Shown piece after piece: positions 1 through 8,408 of a stretch of 52,796 nucleotides of DNA. Source of the stretch: Clostridia bacterium (GTDB taxonomy: Bacteria > Bacillota > Clostridia > Christensenellales > Aristaeellaceae); assembly GCA_017534885.1 (NCBI GenBank), contig JAFXVR010000007.1, positions 1 to 52,796 of the forward strand, in the 5' to 3' direction. The position numbers and the translations under genes were made by a program. The notes below the pieces were generated by a model that had not been told where the DNA came from, did no database searches, and was given only the letters and a program-made list of their open reading frames with translations. Position 1 is the first letter of the stretch, and every line of letters starts with the position of its first letter.

Positions 1-2
1 AA

Positions 3-140
<138 letters not shown>

Positions 141-155
141 TCTGAACTACCATCT

Positions 156-189
156 GGAGGGCGCTCTCTAAGAGGGCGTCCTCCGTTTT
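156..189 (+). terminator. Rho-independent terminator after tuf
   Basis: A 13-bp stem (GGAGGGCGCTCTC paired with GAGGGCGTCCTCC, with a G-T and a T-G wobble) closes a three-base TAA loop at 169-171. TTTT follows at 186-189. It lies between the tuf stop and the next start at 203, so the TSCPD gene either depends on read-through or has a promoter not recognised here. Confidence 0.85.
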
Positions 190-202
190 GTGAGGGAAAC
201 TG

Positions 203-448
203 ATGTATCATTACAAAACACAGGGCACCTGCTCCACCGGCATCGACCTGGAGATCAGCCCCGACGGAATCATCACCTACTGCAAGATCATCAACGGCTG
301 CAAGGGCAATACCGAGGGCCTGTCCCGCATGGTGATCGGCCGGAAGGCGGACGAGGTGGCGGAAACCCTGGCTGGGATTCCCTGCCGCAGCAATACCTCC
401 TGCCCGGATCAGCTCTCGAAGGCCATCAGGGCCTGCCAGGCGGGCTGA
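203..448 (+). CDS. TSCPD domain protein, 4-Cys type (TIGR03905-like)
   Basis: An 81-residue protein with the signature TSCPDQL near its C-terminus (residues 65-71). Cysteines lie at positions 10, 27, 33, 61, 67 and 78. This fits the small TSCPD family (TIGR03905) widespread in Clostridia. The TSCPD module also occurs at the C-terminus of some vitamin B12-dependent ribonucleotide reductases, where metal or redox binding by the cysteines has been suggested. The function of the free-standing form is not known. The ATG at 203 follows a GAGGGA ribosome site. A longer overlapping frame from 190 is a shadow. DEAD-box helicase follows after 54 bases. Confidence 0.86.
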   Translation: MYHYKTQGTCSTGIDLEISPDGIITYCKIINGCKGNTEGLSRMVIGRKADEVAETLAGIPCRSNTSCPDQLSKAIRACQAG

Positions 449-502
449 GCCGGCCCCCGCGGCACATTCAGATATAGGTCAACCAGACAGGACACAGAGA
501 AA

Positions 503-1702
503 GTGGGAGCCATTCCATTGTCAGAAGTCATCAATCAGCAGCCCGAGCGCTTTGAGGACATGGATCTGTCCAGGGAAGTGCTGCGGGCCGTCAAGGATAT
601 GGGCTTTACGGAGCCCTCCACCATTCAGCGCCTGACCATCCCCATGATGATGCAGGGCCAGGACATCAACGCCATCGCGCCCACCGGCACGGGCAAGACC
701 TGCGCCTTCGGCATCCCCATGCTGGAATACATCCAGCTGAACGACAGCCGCATCCAGGAAGTGGTGCTGGCGCCGACCCGGGAGCTGGCCGTGCAGATCG
801 GGGATGAGCTGGGCCACCTGGCCAAGTATATCAAAGGCTGCCGCATCGCGGTCATATACGGCGGCCAGCCTTTTGCCAAACAGATCAGCTCCCTGAAGCG
901 CAAGCCCCAGATCATCATCGCGACGCCCGGGCGGCTGTTGGACCACATGAACCGCGGCAATATCCAGCTGGGAGCGGTGCACACCATGGTACTGGACGAG
1001 GCCGACGAAATGCTGGACATGGGCTTTGTGAAGGACGTGACCCGCATCATCGAGGCCACCCCGCCCGACCGCCAGCTGGTGCTCTTTTCGGCGACCACCA
1101 ACCAGGAAGTGCTGACCATCGCCTGGAAATACCAGCATGATCCGGTGGAGGTCACGGTGGAGGCTACCAAAAAGGACCGGCCTCAGATCACCCAGTATGT
1201 GATCCCCACCGAGCAGAACCGCAAGATCGACGACCTGCTCTACCTCCTGGATTCGGATGTGTACGGGCGGATCATGATCTTCTGCAACACCAAGTATATG
1301 ACTGACCGGCTGACAAGCTGCCTGACCAAGGAGGGCTTCGACTGCCGCTGCCTGCACGGCGATCTGCGCCAGAGCCAGCGCAATATCGTGATGGGGGACT
1401 TCAAGAAGGGGCGCTTCCCGATCCTGATTTCCACCGATGTGGCGGCCCGGGGCATTGACGTGGACGACGTGGAGGCGGTCATCAACTTTGACCTGCCCAA
1501 CGAGGACGAGTACTACCTGCACCGCATCGGCCGCACGGGCCGGGCCCACAAGCACGGCGTGTCCTTCAGCCTGGTGTCCTTCCAGGAGAGCGTGCGCATG
1601 GACGAGATCCTGCGCTACATGATCGCCAAACCGGTGCCTCTGCATTTCGAGGACGGCATCCTGCGCCGGGAGGACGGCACGGCCTTCTTCGAGCACATCT
1701 GA
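503..1702 (+). CDS. DEAD-box ATP-dependent RNA helicase
   Basis: All core motifs of a DEAD-box RNA helicase are present in order: APTGTGKT (Walker A), PTRELA, TPGRLLDH, VLDEADEML (DEAD), SATT, then ARGIDV and HRIGRTGR in the second RecA domain. At about 399 residues it stops just after the helicase core and lacks the C-terminal RNA-binding extension of DbpA or CsdA types, so it is a minimal helicase probably acting on RNA structure or ribosome assembly. The start is uncertain. The GTG at 503 has only a weak ribosome site, while an in-frame TTG at 518 is preceded by GGGAG (505-509) at good spacing and may be the true start. A shared terminator follows at 1717. Confidence 0.95.
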   Translation: MGAIPLSEVINQQPERFEDMDLSREVLRAVKDMGFTEPSTIQRLTIPMMMQGQDINAIAPTGTGKTCAFGIPMLEYIQLNDSRIQEVVLAPTRELAVQIGDELGHLAKYIKGCRIAVIYGGQPFAKQISSLKRKPQIIIATPGRLLDHMNRGNIQLGAVHTMVLDEADEMLDMGFVKDVTRIIEATPPDRQLVLFSATTNQEVLTIAWKYQHDPVEVTVEATKKDRPQITQYVIPTEQNRKIDDLLYLLDSDVYGRIMIFCNTKYMTDRLTSCLTKEGFDCRCLHGDLRQSQRNIVMGDFKKGRFPILISTDVAARGIDVDDVEAVINFDLPNEDEYYLHRIGRTGRAHKHGVSFSLVSFQESVRMDEILRYMIAKPVPLHFEDGILRREDGTAFFEHI

Positions 1703-1716
1703 TGGGCGGCGCACGG

Positions 1717-1769
1717 AAAAAGAGCTTCAGCCTTTGCCGGAAAGCGGTTTGGGGCGTGAAGCTCTTTTT
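1717..1769. terminator. Bidirectional terminator between convergent genes
   Basis: AAAAAGAGCTTCA at 1717-1729 pairs perfectly with TGAAGCTCTTTTT at 1757-1769. This gives a 13-bp stem with A-runs on one side and T-runs on the other, so it can work in both directions. It lies between the helicase stop (1702, plus strand) and the alkyltransferase stop (1775, minus strand). Confidence 0.85.
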
Positions 1770-1774
1770 GTGTG

Positions 1775-2281
1775 TCAAGGGTGAAAGCCGCTGACCCCCT
1801 CCAGCTGAAGCAGGCCTGCCTTCCGCTCAAGTCCGCCCGCGTAGCCCGTAAGGCGGCCGCCGGAGCCCAGGACCCGGTGGCAGGGGATGATCAGGGAAAT
1901 GGGGTTGCGGGCGACCGCGCAGCCGACAGCCCGGGCTGAGGTTCGGGCCTGGCCGGTGCGTTCAGAAAGGCGCGCGGCGATCTCTCCGTAGGTCATGGTC
2001 CGGCCATAGGGGATGTCCAGCAGGATCTCCCACACGGCCCTCCGAAAAGGCGTTCCGCGCGGGGCCAGCTTCGGGGTAAAGTCTGGGGCCTTTCCGCTGA
2101 AGTAGTTTTCCAGCCAGCGCAGAGTTTCGTCAAAGACGGGGAGACCCTTTTCAATATGCCGCCGGTCGAGCGTTTCCGCGAAGTGCTCCTGCCCCTCGAA
2201 CCAGAGGCCGGTCAGGGCTTCGCCGTCGCTGGCCAGGGTGATGCCGCCCAGCGGGGATGCGCAGTGAAACGTAAAGTCCAT
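1775..2281 (-). CDS. ogt: Methylated-DNA-[protein]-cysteine S-methyltransferase
   Basis: A 168-residue suicide repair protein that transfers the alkyl group from O6-methylguanine in DNA to its own cysteine. The active-site signature IIPCHRVLGSGG (Cys near residue 134) is intact, followed by LTGYAGGLERK. The DNA-binding helix region YGRTMTYGEIA lies upstream, and an N-terminal RNase H-like domain of about 80 residues is present, so this is a full Ogt/AdaB-type enzyme. Its ATG is one base after the stop of a second, shorter alkyltransferase-family gene, implying co-translation. It is the last gene of its transcription unit and reads into the shared terminator at 1717-1769. Confidence 0.93.
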   Translation of the reverse strand: MDFTFHCASPLGGITLASDGEALTGLWFEGQEHFAETLDRRHIEKGLPVFDETLRWLENYFSGKAPDFTPKLAPRGTPFRRAVWEILLDIPYGRTMTYGEIAARLSERTGQARTSARAVGCAVARNPISLIIPCHRVLGSGGRLTGYAGGLERKAGLLQLEGVSGFHP

Positions 2282-2282
2282 C

Positions 2283-2595
2283 TCAGGCCTCCCATTGGTA
2301 CCGTTTCATGTCCACACAGCCGTTTTCCCTGAATTCCACGCCCTCGCTGAGGAGCCGTTCCCGCTGTTCCGGGAAGTGCGGCGCAAGGCGTCCTGCGTGA
2401 TTGACCACCCGGTGGCAGGGATAGTCGCCGTAGAAACCGGCCATACTCAGCGCCTTGCCGACCATCCGCGAGTTTTTCTCCCGGCCGATCAGCCTGGCGA
2501 TCTGTCCGTAGGAAGCCACCCTTCCCTCGGAGATCTCGCTCACGACGGACAGGATCTCATCGATCAGGCGGTCATCCAGCACTCTCTTCATGCGC
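2283..2595 (-). CDS. MGMT-family single-domain protein (ATL-like, Cys retained)
   Basis: About 103-105 residues covering only the C-terminal DNA-binding and active-site domain of alkylguanine transferases. The N-terminal domain is missing, as in alkyltransferase-like (ATL) proteins. It has a YGQIARLIG helix and YPCHRVVNHAGRLAP. Bacterial ATLs usually have Trp in place of the acceptor Cys (PWHR), but Cys is kept here, so it may still be an enzyme. Starts at 2595 or 2589 (MRMKRV or MKRV) are both possible. An upstream open frame to 2693 would overlap the preceding gene and looks non-coding. The stop is followed one base later by the full-length Ogt start. Confidence 0.85.
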
Positions 2596-2601
2596 ATCCG
2601 C

Positions 2602-3126
2602 TCACACGACTTCGCCGTCGGCATACATGAGGTCCGCGTAGGTGGGGACTTCAGTTTCGGGGACCGGGATTTCCTGGCCCCGGAGCATCGCATTGAGCTC
2701 TTTCAGCCGGCGGGTGCGGCTCTGTACCCGCATGCCGGTCAGCAGGTGGCTCTTGTAGCGGTCGAAGATGGCGCGCACGCCCATGGTGGCCGGGATGGCC
2801 GCCCAGAAGCCCGCCGCCGCGGCTACCGCGCCGCCCACGCCTAAGGCCGCGCCGGTCTTGAGCATGCGGAAGGCGCCGTCCTTCACACCGGTTTTGCCGG
2901 GCTTCCGGCCCAGGATGACCTTGGTGCCCTCCGTGGCCGCGATAATCACAAAAGGCAGCGCGCCGCACAGCGAGCTGGTCAGCTCGGACATGAGGCCGGT
3001 TTCTTCCAGCAGGCCGGTTTCCACCGCGATCTCATCCACATAAGTTAGCGACGTGGACAGGGTGTCCACCACCGTGTCCTTCTGCCGCCGGCGGTAATCC
3101 CGCACGATTTCTTCATACTTTTTCAT
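2602..3126 (-). CDS. Unknown protein with Gly/Ala-rich hydrophobic segment
   Basis: A 174-residue protein that I do not recognise. The N-terminus is charged (MKKYEEIVRDYRRRQ). A central region of roughly residues 55-115 is rich in Gly and Ala with stretches such as GAALGVGGAVAAAAGFW, resembling a glycine-zipper membrane-associating helix pair. The C-terminal third is charged and probably soluble. The start is supported by GGAGGTGCG just before the ATG at 3126. It lies between a coiled-coil membrane protein and the alkyltransferase pair on the same strand, six bases from the latter, so it is probably in their operon. No function can be assigned. Confidence 0.75.
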   Translation of the reverse strand: MKKYEEIVRDYRRRQKDTVVDTLSTSLTYVDEIAVETGLLEETGLMSELTSSLCGALPFVIIAATEGTKVILGRKPGKTGVKDGAFRMLKTGAALGVGGAVAAAAGFWAAIPATMGVRAIFDRYKSHLLTGMRVQSRTRRLKELNAMLRGQEIPVPETEVPTYADLMYADGEVV

Positions 3127-3208
3127 CGCGCACCTCCTTGGGAGACGGTGAATCCCTCTCTTTCTCTTCCGGGAGACTTGCCCCTGAAGGGAAACGGCCG
3201 CCGCGCTC

Positions 3209-3655
3209 TTATTTGATCAGGGCGCTGATCAGCGTAACAAGGACCCAGCTGCCGCAGACGATCCCGGCCAGGATGGTCAGACGGCTGATCAGGTCCAGCT
3301 TCTCGGACCGCTCCTTCCGGCTCTTCTGCCGGTTTTCGATGGCGTCCAGTCGGCGGGTCAGGCTGTCCAGACGGCGGTCGGTGTCCCGCTGGTGCTCGTC
3401 CAGGGCGGTCTCCAGCGCTTTCAGTTCGCTCTCCGCGCGCTGGCGCTGGCGATCCTGATCCTGGCTCAGGTTTTCTACAGCGCTGCGGAGCCTTGCCTGA
3501 TCCTCGCAGAGGCCTTCAGCCACCAGGGTCATTTCAGCGGTGAAGTCCTCCACCGCCTGCTGGGTGCTGTCCCCCTTGACCGCCCGCAGGGCTGAATCCC
3601 AGAACTGCTTGGGCTTGCTGACGGCGCGCCCGTCGGTCAGGTGCTGTTCCGTCAT
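3209..3655 (-). CDS. Coiled-coil protein with C-terminal membrane anchor
   Basis: A 148-residue protein. A long, strongly charged helical region (about residues 45-110, rich in E, Q, R and L heptads such as LSQDQDRQRQRAESELKALE) precedes a single hydrophobic segment at the extreme C-terminus (LTILAGIVCGSWVLVTLISALI). This is a tail-anchored arrangement with the coiled coil facing the cytoplasm. The ATG at 3655 has an excellent GGAGGGAGGTG site; a GTG nine bases upstream is less likely. A promoter lies at 3714-3741. It is the first gene of the unit that includes the unknown protein and both alkyltransferases. Function unknown. Confidence 0.77.
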   Translation of the reverse strand: MTEQHLTDGRAVSKPKQFWDSALRAVKGDSTQQAVEDFTAEMTLVAEGLCEDQARLRSAVENLSQDQDRQRQRAESELKALETALDEHQRDTDRRLDSLTRRLDAIENRQKSRKERSEKLDLISRLTILAGIVCGSWVLVTLISALIK

Positions 3656-3713
3656 CCGCTTCACCTCCCTCCACTTCAGCCCGCAGGTGCGCGGGCCATG
3701 CTTCTTCTACTGC

Positions 3714-3741
3714 AATATACCACAAATCAGGCGTCGGACAA
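3714..3741 (-). promoter_or_regulatory. Sigma-A-type promoter for the 3655-1775 operon
   Basis: Read on the minus strand, TTGTCC (3736-3741) and TATATT (3714-3719) are separated by 16 bases and lie about 60 bases before the coiled-coil gene's ATG. Confidence 0.6.
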
Positions 3742-3800
3742 TCTATTGAGTGAATTCTGAATGCAACTCTTAGGGAAATCTAATGATTCAGCCAAAGGCC

Positions 3801-4856
3801 TCACGGCTGAGCGGCCAGGGCAAAGACCGCTTCTTGCAGCGCCCGGCGGAATTCCCAGGTCTGCATAGGATTCTCATAGGGATAGAACAGCCGGTTGGTC
3901 AGGGAGATCACCCCAACCCCGTGTGTGCGGGAGAAGTAAATGCCTGTGCCGGTGAAACCGGTGTGGCCGCAGCCATGCGGGTAGGAGATGCCGGTCTGGA
4001 AGCCGAGGCCGCGGCCGGGCGCGCCGGGCTGTTCTTCCTGTGCGGCGAGGAGCAGCGGATCATCGGTGTTCATGAAAAACTGGCAGAGGCGGGCTAAGGC
4101 GGCGGCATCGGCGAACACACCGGCGTGACCGGCTTCATCGTGGAAGTAATAATGCGCGTTGCCGTCATTCACCGTGCCGGCGACCGGCTGATCCACGGGC
4201 CGGAAGCCGCTATAGGACAGGCCGCGCTGGGCGCACATGTCCATCTCGATGGGGTTGCCATAGCAGGAGGGCACTACGGGCAGCCCGGCGTCCGGGTGGT
4301 AGCAGATCTGTCCCAGTCCCAGCGGCTCCGCCAGGTCTTCCCGCAGGCAGCGGGCCAGCGGCTTGCCCTGAAGCGTCTCCAGCACCTTGCCCAGCAGCAT
4401 GAAGTTCAAATCAGAGTATTCGACCCCCTCCGATGGTTCCGTATGCGTCAGCGCGATGCGCAGAGCGGCGAAGAAGTCCGCCTCGCCTGTGGTGTAAAAG
4501 GGGTACCAGGCGGGGAGACTCGAGGTGTGCGTCAGCAGCCGGCGGAAGGGAATCTCTCCGGCCCGGGCGTTCAGAAAAGGGTCGGCGGAGATGCCGGGCA
4601 GCACGTCGGACAGTGTGCTTTCGAGGGAAATCCGCCCTGCCCGGATCAGGTTCAGCACCTGCGCGGCGGTGGCGATCTTGGTCAGGCTGGCCAGGTCAAA
4701 GAGGGAATCCTCCCTTGCCTCGCCCACACAGGCGGCCGCCAGGAATTCATGGGCGTCAAAGGCCAGCACAGAGGCGGAGGGAAAATAGCCGGCTTCGGCA
4801 TAGCGCCGGGTGATATCGGTTATTTCAGCCTGCAGCCTTGCCCTGTCGACTTTCAT
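3801..4856 (-). CDS. Serine hydrolase, beta-lactamase (class C)/EstB family
   Basis: A 351-residue protein of the beta-lactamase-like serine hydrolase family (PF00144). The catalytic Ser-x-x-Lys is visible as DLASLTKIAT, the second motif Tyr-x-x as VEYSDLNFM, and the third as GCGHTGFTGTG. No signal peptide is seen, so it is likely cytoplasmic or exported by another route. Family members act as D-Ala-D-Ala peptidases, esterases or amidases on cell-wall fragments. Its ATG overlaps the stop of the upstream NagZ-like gene (ATGA), indicating translational coupling. A role in muropeptide processing or recycling fits this pairing but is inferred. Confidence 0.9.
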   Translation of the reverse strand: MKVDRARLQAEITDITRRYAEAGYFPSASVLAFDAHEFLAAACVGEAREDSLFDLASLTKIATAAQVLNLIRAGRISLESTLSDVLPGISADPFLNARAGEIPFRRLLTHTSSLPAWYPFYTTGEADFFAALRIALTHTEPSEGVEYSDLNFMLLGKVLETLQGKPLARCLREDLAEPLGLGQICYHPDAGLPVVPSCYGNPIEMDMCAQRGLSYSGFRPVDQPVAGTVNDGNAHYYFHDEAGHAGVFADAAALARLCQFFMNTDDPLLLAAQEEQPGAPGRGLGFQTGISYPHGCGHTGFTGTGIYFSRTHGVGVISLTNRLFYPYENPMQTWEFRRALQEAVFALAAQP

Positions 4857-6007
4857 AGGCCCATCCTCTCCATCTTGAAGGTCAGCACCCGGCGCAGACT
4901 CTCGTCAATGCGGCTCTCCGGGATGACGCCCTCCTCCACAGCCTTCACCACGCCGTCAAAGGCCTCGAAGTAGTCATAGGGCATCAGCAGCAGGTCGGCG
5001 CCGGCCAGGATGCACTGCACACAGGCTTCGGAGGAAGTGTACTTCTCCGTAATCGCGCCCATGGACAGCGCGTCGGTGATGATCAGCCCATCAAAGCCCA
5101 GCTCGCCCCGCAGCTTTTCGGTCAGGATCACATAAGACATGGTGGCGGGCTCGTCGCTGCCGGTGACATTGGGCGCGGCGATGTGGGCGGTCATCACCAG
5201 GTCGCTGCCGGCTTCGATGCCTGCGCGGAAGGGGATCATCTCGCAGTCCGCCATTTCTGCCCAGCTCTTGAAGGTTTCCGCATAGCCCGTGTGCGTGTCG
5301 GTGGAGGTATCGCCGTGGCCGGGGAAGTGCTTCAGGCAGGAGGCGGTGCCGCTCTCGTGCAGGCCGGTGACCACCTGGGTCACCATCCGCGCCGCCAGCG
5401 CCGGACTGTCACCGAAGGCCCGCTTGCCGATGACGGGATTGTTGGGATTCGTGTTGACATCCGCCACAGGGGCAAAGTCCACGTCAATCCCGTAGGCCTT
5501 CAGGTACGCGCCGATGGCCGTTCCAACCTCGTGGGCCAGCGCCTCATCCCCGCTGGCGGCGATATCCCCCATGGCCGGGAACTTGCGCACCCCAAACCCA
5601 GCGGGATGATTGGCGATCCGGGCGATCTGGCCGCCTTCCTCATCGATGGCGATCAGGGGGCGATAAGCGCCCAGGGCGTGAAGGTTGTCGGTGAGCGTCA
5701 GCAGCTGCGGAGCCGAGAGGATGTTCTTGCGGAAGATGGCAAAGCCGCCGCAGGGATAGCTGGCGTACACGGCGCGCATGTCCATGGTGACCTTGGTGGT
5801 GCCGGTGATGCTGTTGTCCTCCAGGTCGTCAGGGCTGAAACGGCTGTCGAGCGCGTCGGGCCGGACCACAAAGAGCTGGCCCACCTTCTCCCGCAGGCTC
5901 ATGGAGGCCATCAGCCCGGCAATCCTGTCCTCCCCGGCGGAGGCCGGCGACAGCAGGATCAGGGTGAGCAGCGCGGACAGGCAGAAGACGGCAATCGGCT
6001 TTTTCAT
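4853..6007 (-). CDS. Glycoside hydrolase family 3, beta-N-acetylhexosaminidase (NagZ-like), exported
   Basis: A 384-residue GH3 enzyme. The NagZ signature KHFPGHGDTSTDTHTG is present, including the loop with the Asp/His dyad that acts as general acid/base in this branch of GH3. The nucleophile Asp lies in LIITDALSMGAI. An N-terminal signal peptide (MKKPIAVFCLSALLTLILLSPASAG) indicates secretion, as in Bacillota NagZ proteins that cleave GlcNAc-MurNAc outside the cell. The ATG at 6007 has AAAGGAG at eight bases; the 30 residues of open frame upstream are not expected to be coding. A weak TATACT-type -10 lies upstream near 6070. The serine hydrolase follows with a four-base overlap. Confidence 0.93.
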   Translation of the reverse strand: MKKPIAVFCLSALLTLILLSPASAGEDRIAGLMASMSLREKVGQLFVVRPDALDSRFSPDDLEDNSITGTTKVTMDMRAVYASYPCGGFAIFRKNILSAPQLLTLTDNLHALGAYRPLIAIDEEGGQIARIANHPAGFGVRKFPAMGDIAASGDEALAHEVGTAIGAYLKAYGIDVDFAPVADVNTNPNNPVIGKRAFGDSPALAARMVTQVVTGLHESGTASCLKHFPGHGDTSTDTHTGYAETFKSWAEMADCEMIPFRAGIEAGSDLVMTAHIAAPNVTGSDEPATMSYVILTEKLRGELGFDGLIITDALSMGAITEKYTSSEACVQCILAGADLLLMPYDYFEAFDGVVKAVEEGVIPESRIDESLRRVLTFKMERMGL

Positions 6008-6199
6008 AGGGACGCTCCTTTGCGGCGGATATGGGCGGGCGCGACAGGGCGCCGGCCGGGATAATGACAGTATACACCCGATCGGCCCGTTTTGCATCCC
6101 CCCGGCGCATTCTTTTACACGCAGGCCATCTAAAAGGCAGGAAGACGGCGGCGGGCGTCGAATTCAACAGCAAACCGGTGATTCGGGAGGAGCGGAACC

Positions 6200-8374
6200 A
6201 TGACAGAGTTTATCCGGGAGGGAAGCAGCCTTCACCTCCGCAACAGCCATGTCAGCTATGTGATCGAAGTGCTGGAGGGCGGCTTTGCGACGCACGCCTA
6301 TTTCGGGAAACGCCTGGAGCGCTTTCATCCCCAGTCCTTCCGGCGGCGCTATGGACTGGGCGAGCAGGGCAGCTTCAGCGTGCAGAACTGCGCCCTGAAC
6401 CACACGCCTCAGGAGTATCCGTCCTATGGCCTGGGCGAGATGCGCATCGGGGCGCTGACCGTCCGGGCGGCGGACGGCACGGCCACCTGCGACGTGCGCG
6501 TCGTATCCCACAGCGTGGAGGAGGGCAAGCCGGCGCTGGCGGGCCTGCCGGCCACCTTCGGCGGGGAGGCGAAGACCCTGTGCCTGGAACTGAAGGACGA
6601 GCACCTCGGCCTTTCGGTGACCCTGCTCTACACGATTTTTGACGACTGCGACGTCATTGCGCGCAGCGCGCTGATCCGCAACGATTCCGCTGAAACCCTG
6701 TCCCTCGAGCGGGCGGACAGCCTCTGTCTGGACGTGCCCGACAGCGGCTGGGAACTGCTGACCCTCTCCGGCGACTGGGCGCGGGAGCGGAGCGTGGTGC
6801 GCAGGCCGCTGGCGCCGGGCGTGCAGGGCGTGTACAGCCTGAGAGGCGCGTCCTCCCTGATTGCCTCGCCCTTCATGGCGCTGTGCCGCCCGGAAGCCAC
6901 GGAGACCGGCGGCGAGGTGCTGGCGGCCGCGCTGGTCTATTCGGGGAGCTTTGCGGCGGAGGCCGAGCGCGATTCCCGCGACTGTGTGCGCCTGCGGCTG
7001 GGTCTGAACGAACAGCACTTCGGCTGGCGGCTGGACCCCGGGGAATCCTTCCAGACCCCCGAGGCGGTGCTGGCCTGGTCGGATCAGGGCCTGAACGGCA
7101 TGAGCGCGGCCTTCCACCGCCTGTGCGCGGCGCATGTGGTGCGCGGGAAGTACGCCCACGCGCCCCGGCCCATCCTCATCAACAACTGGGAGGCCACCTA
7201 TTTCAATTTTGATCAGGAGAAGCTGCTCAAGATCGCCCGCACGGCCGCGGACGTGGGCGTAGAGCTCTTTGTGCTGGACGATGGCTGGTTCGGAAAGCGC
7301 GATGATGACCATTCCTCCCTGGGCGACTGGACCGTGGACCGGCGGAAGCTGCCTGACGGGCTGGACAGCCTGGCGCGGAAGATCAACGCCTTAGGGCTGA
7401 AGTTCGGGCTCTGGTTCGAGCCGGAGATGATCTCCCCGGACAGCGATCTGTACCGGGCGCATCCGGACTGGGCAATGCAGGTGAAGGGCCGCACGCCTAT
7501 CGAGGGCAGGTTTCAGCTGATCCTCGACCTGAGCCGCGGGGACGTGTGCGAGTACATGTACCACGCGGTGGCGGACATCCTCTCCTCCGCGCCGATCAGC
7601 TATGTCAAGTGGGACATGAACCGCAACTTCAGCAACATCGGCTCCTGTCAGCTGCCGCCGGAAAAGCAGCGGGAGCTGCCTCACCGCTACATGCTGGGCC
7701 TGTACAGCGTGCTGGAGCGGCTGACCAGAGATTTCCCGGATGTCCTCTTCGAGAGCTGCTCTTCGGGCGGCGGCCGCTTTGACCTGGGCATGCTGTACTA
7801 CATGCCGCAGACCTGGTGCTCCGACGACACGGACGCCCTCTGCCGCTGCCAGATCCAGTGGGGCACTTCCCTGGTGTTCCCGCCCTTTGCCATGGGCAGC
7901 CATGTCAGCGCCGTGCCCAACCACCAGACCGGGCGCACCACCCCCCTGAACACCCGCGCCAACGTGGCCATGAGCGGCTGCTTTGGCTTCGAGCTGGATC
8001 TCAACAAGCTGCCGGCGGAGGAGCTGGAGGAGGTGCGGAAAGTCATCCAGCGGGTGAAGCGCCTGCGGGAGACCCTGCTGTATGGGCGCTTCCACCGGTT
8101 GCTTTCCCCCTTTGCGGGAAATGACACCGCCTGGCTGACGGTGGCGCAGGACGGGCATGAAGCCGTGCTGATGCTGACGCGGACCCAGGCCCGGCCCAAC
8201 ACCGACCCGCCGGTGATCCGCCTGTCCGGACTGGAGGAAAAAGCGGTGTACCGGATTGAGGAGACGGGTGAAACCTATGGCGGCGATGAGCTGATGAACG
8301 CCGGCTTGTGCGTGCCCCTCGCCTGGGGCGACGCGGCTTCCGTCAGCCTGACCCTGAAGCGCGTGGACGCCTGA
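6200..8374 (+). CDS. Alpha-galactosidase, glycoside hydrolase family 36
   Basis: A 724-residue cytoplasmic-type GH36 enzyme, the expected length for the AgaA/RafA group that hydrolyses melibiose, raffinose and related alpha-galactosides. It has an N-terminal beta-sandwich region, then the (beta/alpha)8 barrel with LFVLDDGWFGKRDDD, the nucleophile in YVKWDMNRNFS, the ESCSSGGGRFD block and the acid/base in TWCSDDTDA. It has no signal peptide. The ATG follows GGGAGGAG. No sugar transporter is adjacent, so uptake must be encoded elsewhere. A MoxR gene starts 34 bases downstream, which is not an obvious functional partner. Confidence 0.96.
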   Translation: MTEFIREGSSLHLRNSHVSYVIEVLEGGFATHAYFGKRLERFHPQSFRRRYGLGEQGSFSVQNCALNHTPQEYPSYGLGEMRIGALTVRAADGTATCDVRVVSHSVEEGKPALAGLPATFGGEAKTLCLELKDEHLGLSVTLLYTIFDDCDVIARSALIRNDSAETLSLERADSLCLDVPDSGWELLTLSGDWARERSVVRRPLAPGVQGVYSLRGASSLIASPFMALCRPEATETGGEVLAAALVYSGSFAAEAERDSRDCVRLRLGLNEQHFGWRLDPGESFQTPEAVLAWSDQGLNGMSAAFHRLCAAHVVRGKYAHAPRPILINNWEATYFNFDQEKLLKIARTAADVGVELFVLDDGWFGKRDDDHSSLGDWTVDRRKLPDGLDSLARKINALGLKFGLWFEPEMISPDSDLYRAHPDWAMQVKGRTPIEGRFQLILDLSRGDVCEYMYHAVADILSSAPISYVKWDMNRNFSNIGSCQLPPEKQRELPHRYMLGLYSVLERLTRDFPDVLFESCSSGGGRFDLGMLYYMPQTWCSDDTDALCRCQIQWGTSLVFPPFAMGSHVSAVPNHQTGRTTPLNTRANVAMSGCFGFELDLNKLPAEELEEVRKVIQRVKRLRETLLYGRFHRLLSPFAGNDTAWLTVAQDGHEAVLMLTRTQARPNTDPPVIRLSGLEEKAVYRIEETGETYGGDELMNAGLCVPLAWGDAASVSLTLKRVDA

Positions 8375-8408
8375 GGGCGGCCGATGGAACCGATTGCGGA
8401 GGATGCGG

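Noticed and set aside
521..1714. Long antisense open frames opposite the helicase and opposite most other genes (e.g. 14162-16513, 12426-13910, 23331-24932).
   Set aside because: High GC with G/C-rich third positions removes stops on the opposite strand. The translations are low-complexity (A, R, G, H, Q, V), lack motifs, and overlap genes with clear family signatures.
6098..6199. TTGCAT-17-TTACAC as a promoter for the alpha-galactosidase.
   Set aside because: The -10 box is too far from consensus to claim, and nothing else supports it.
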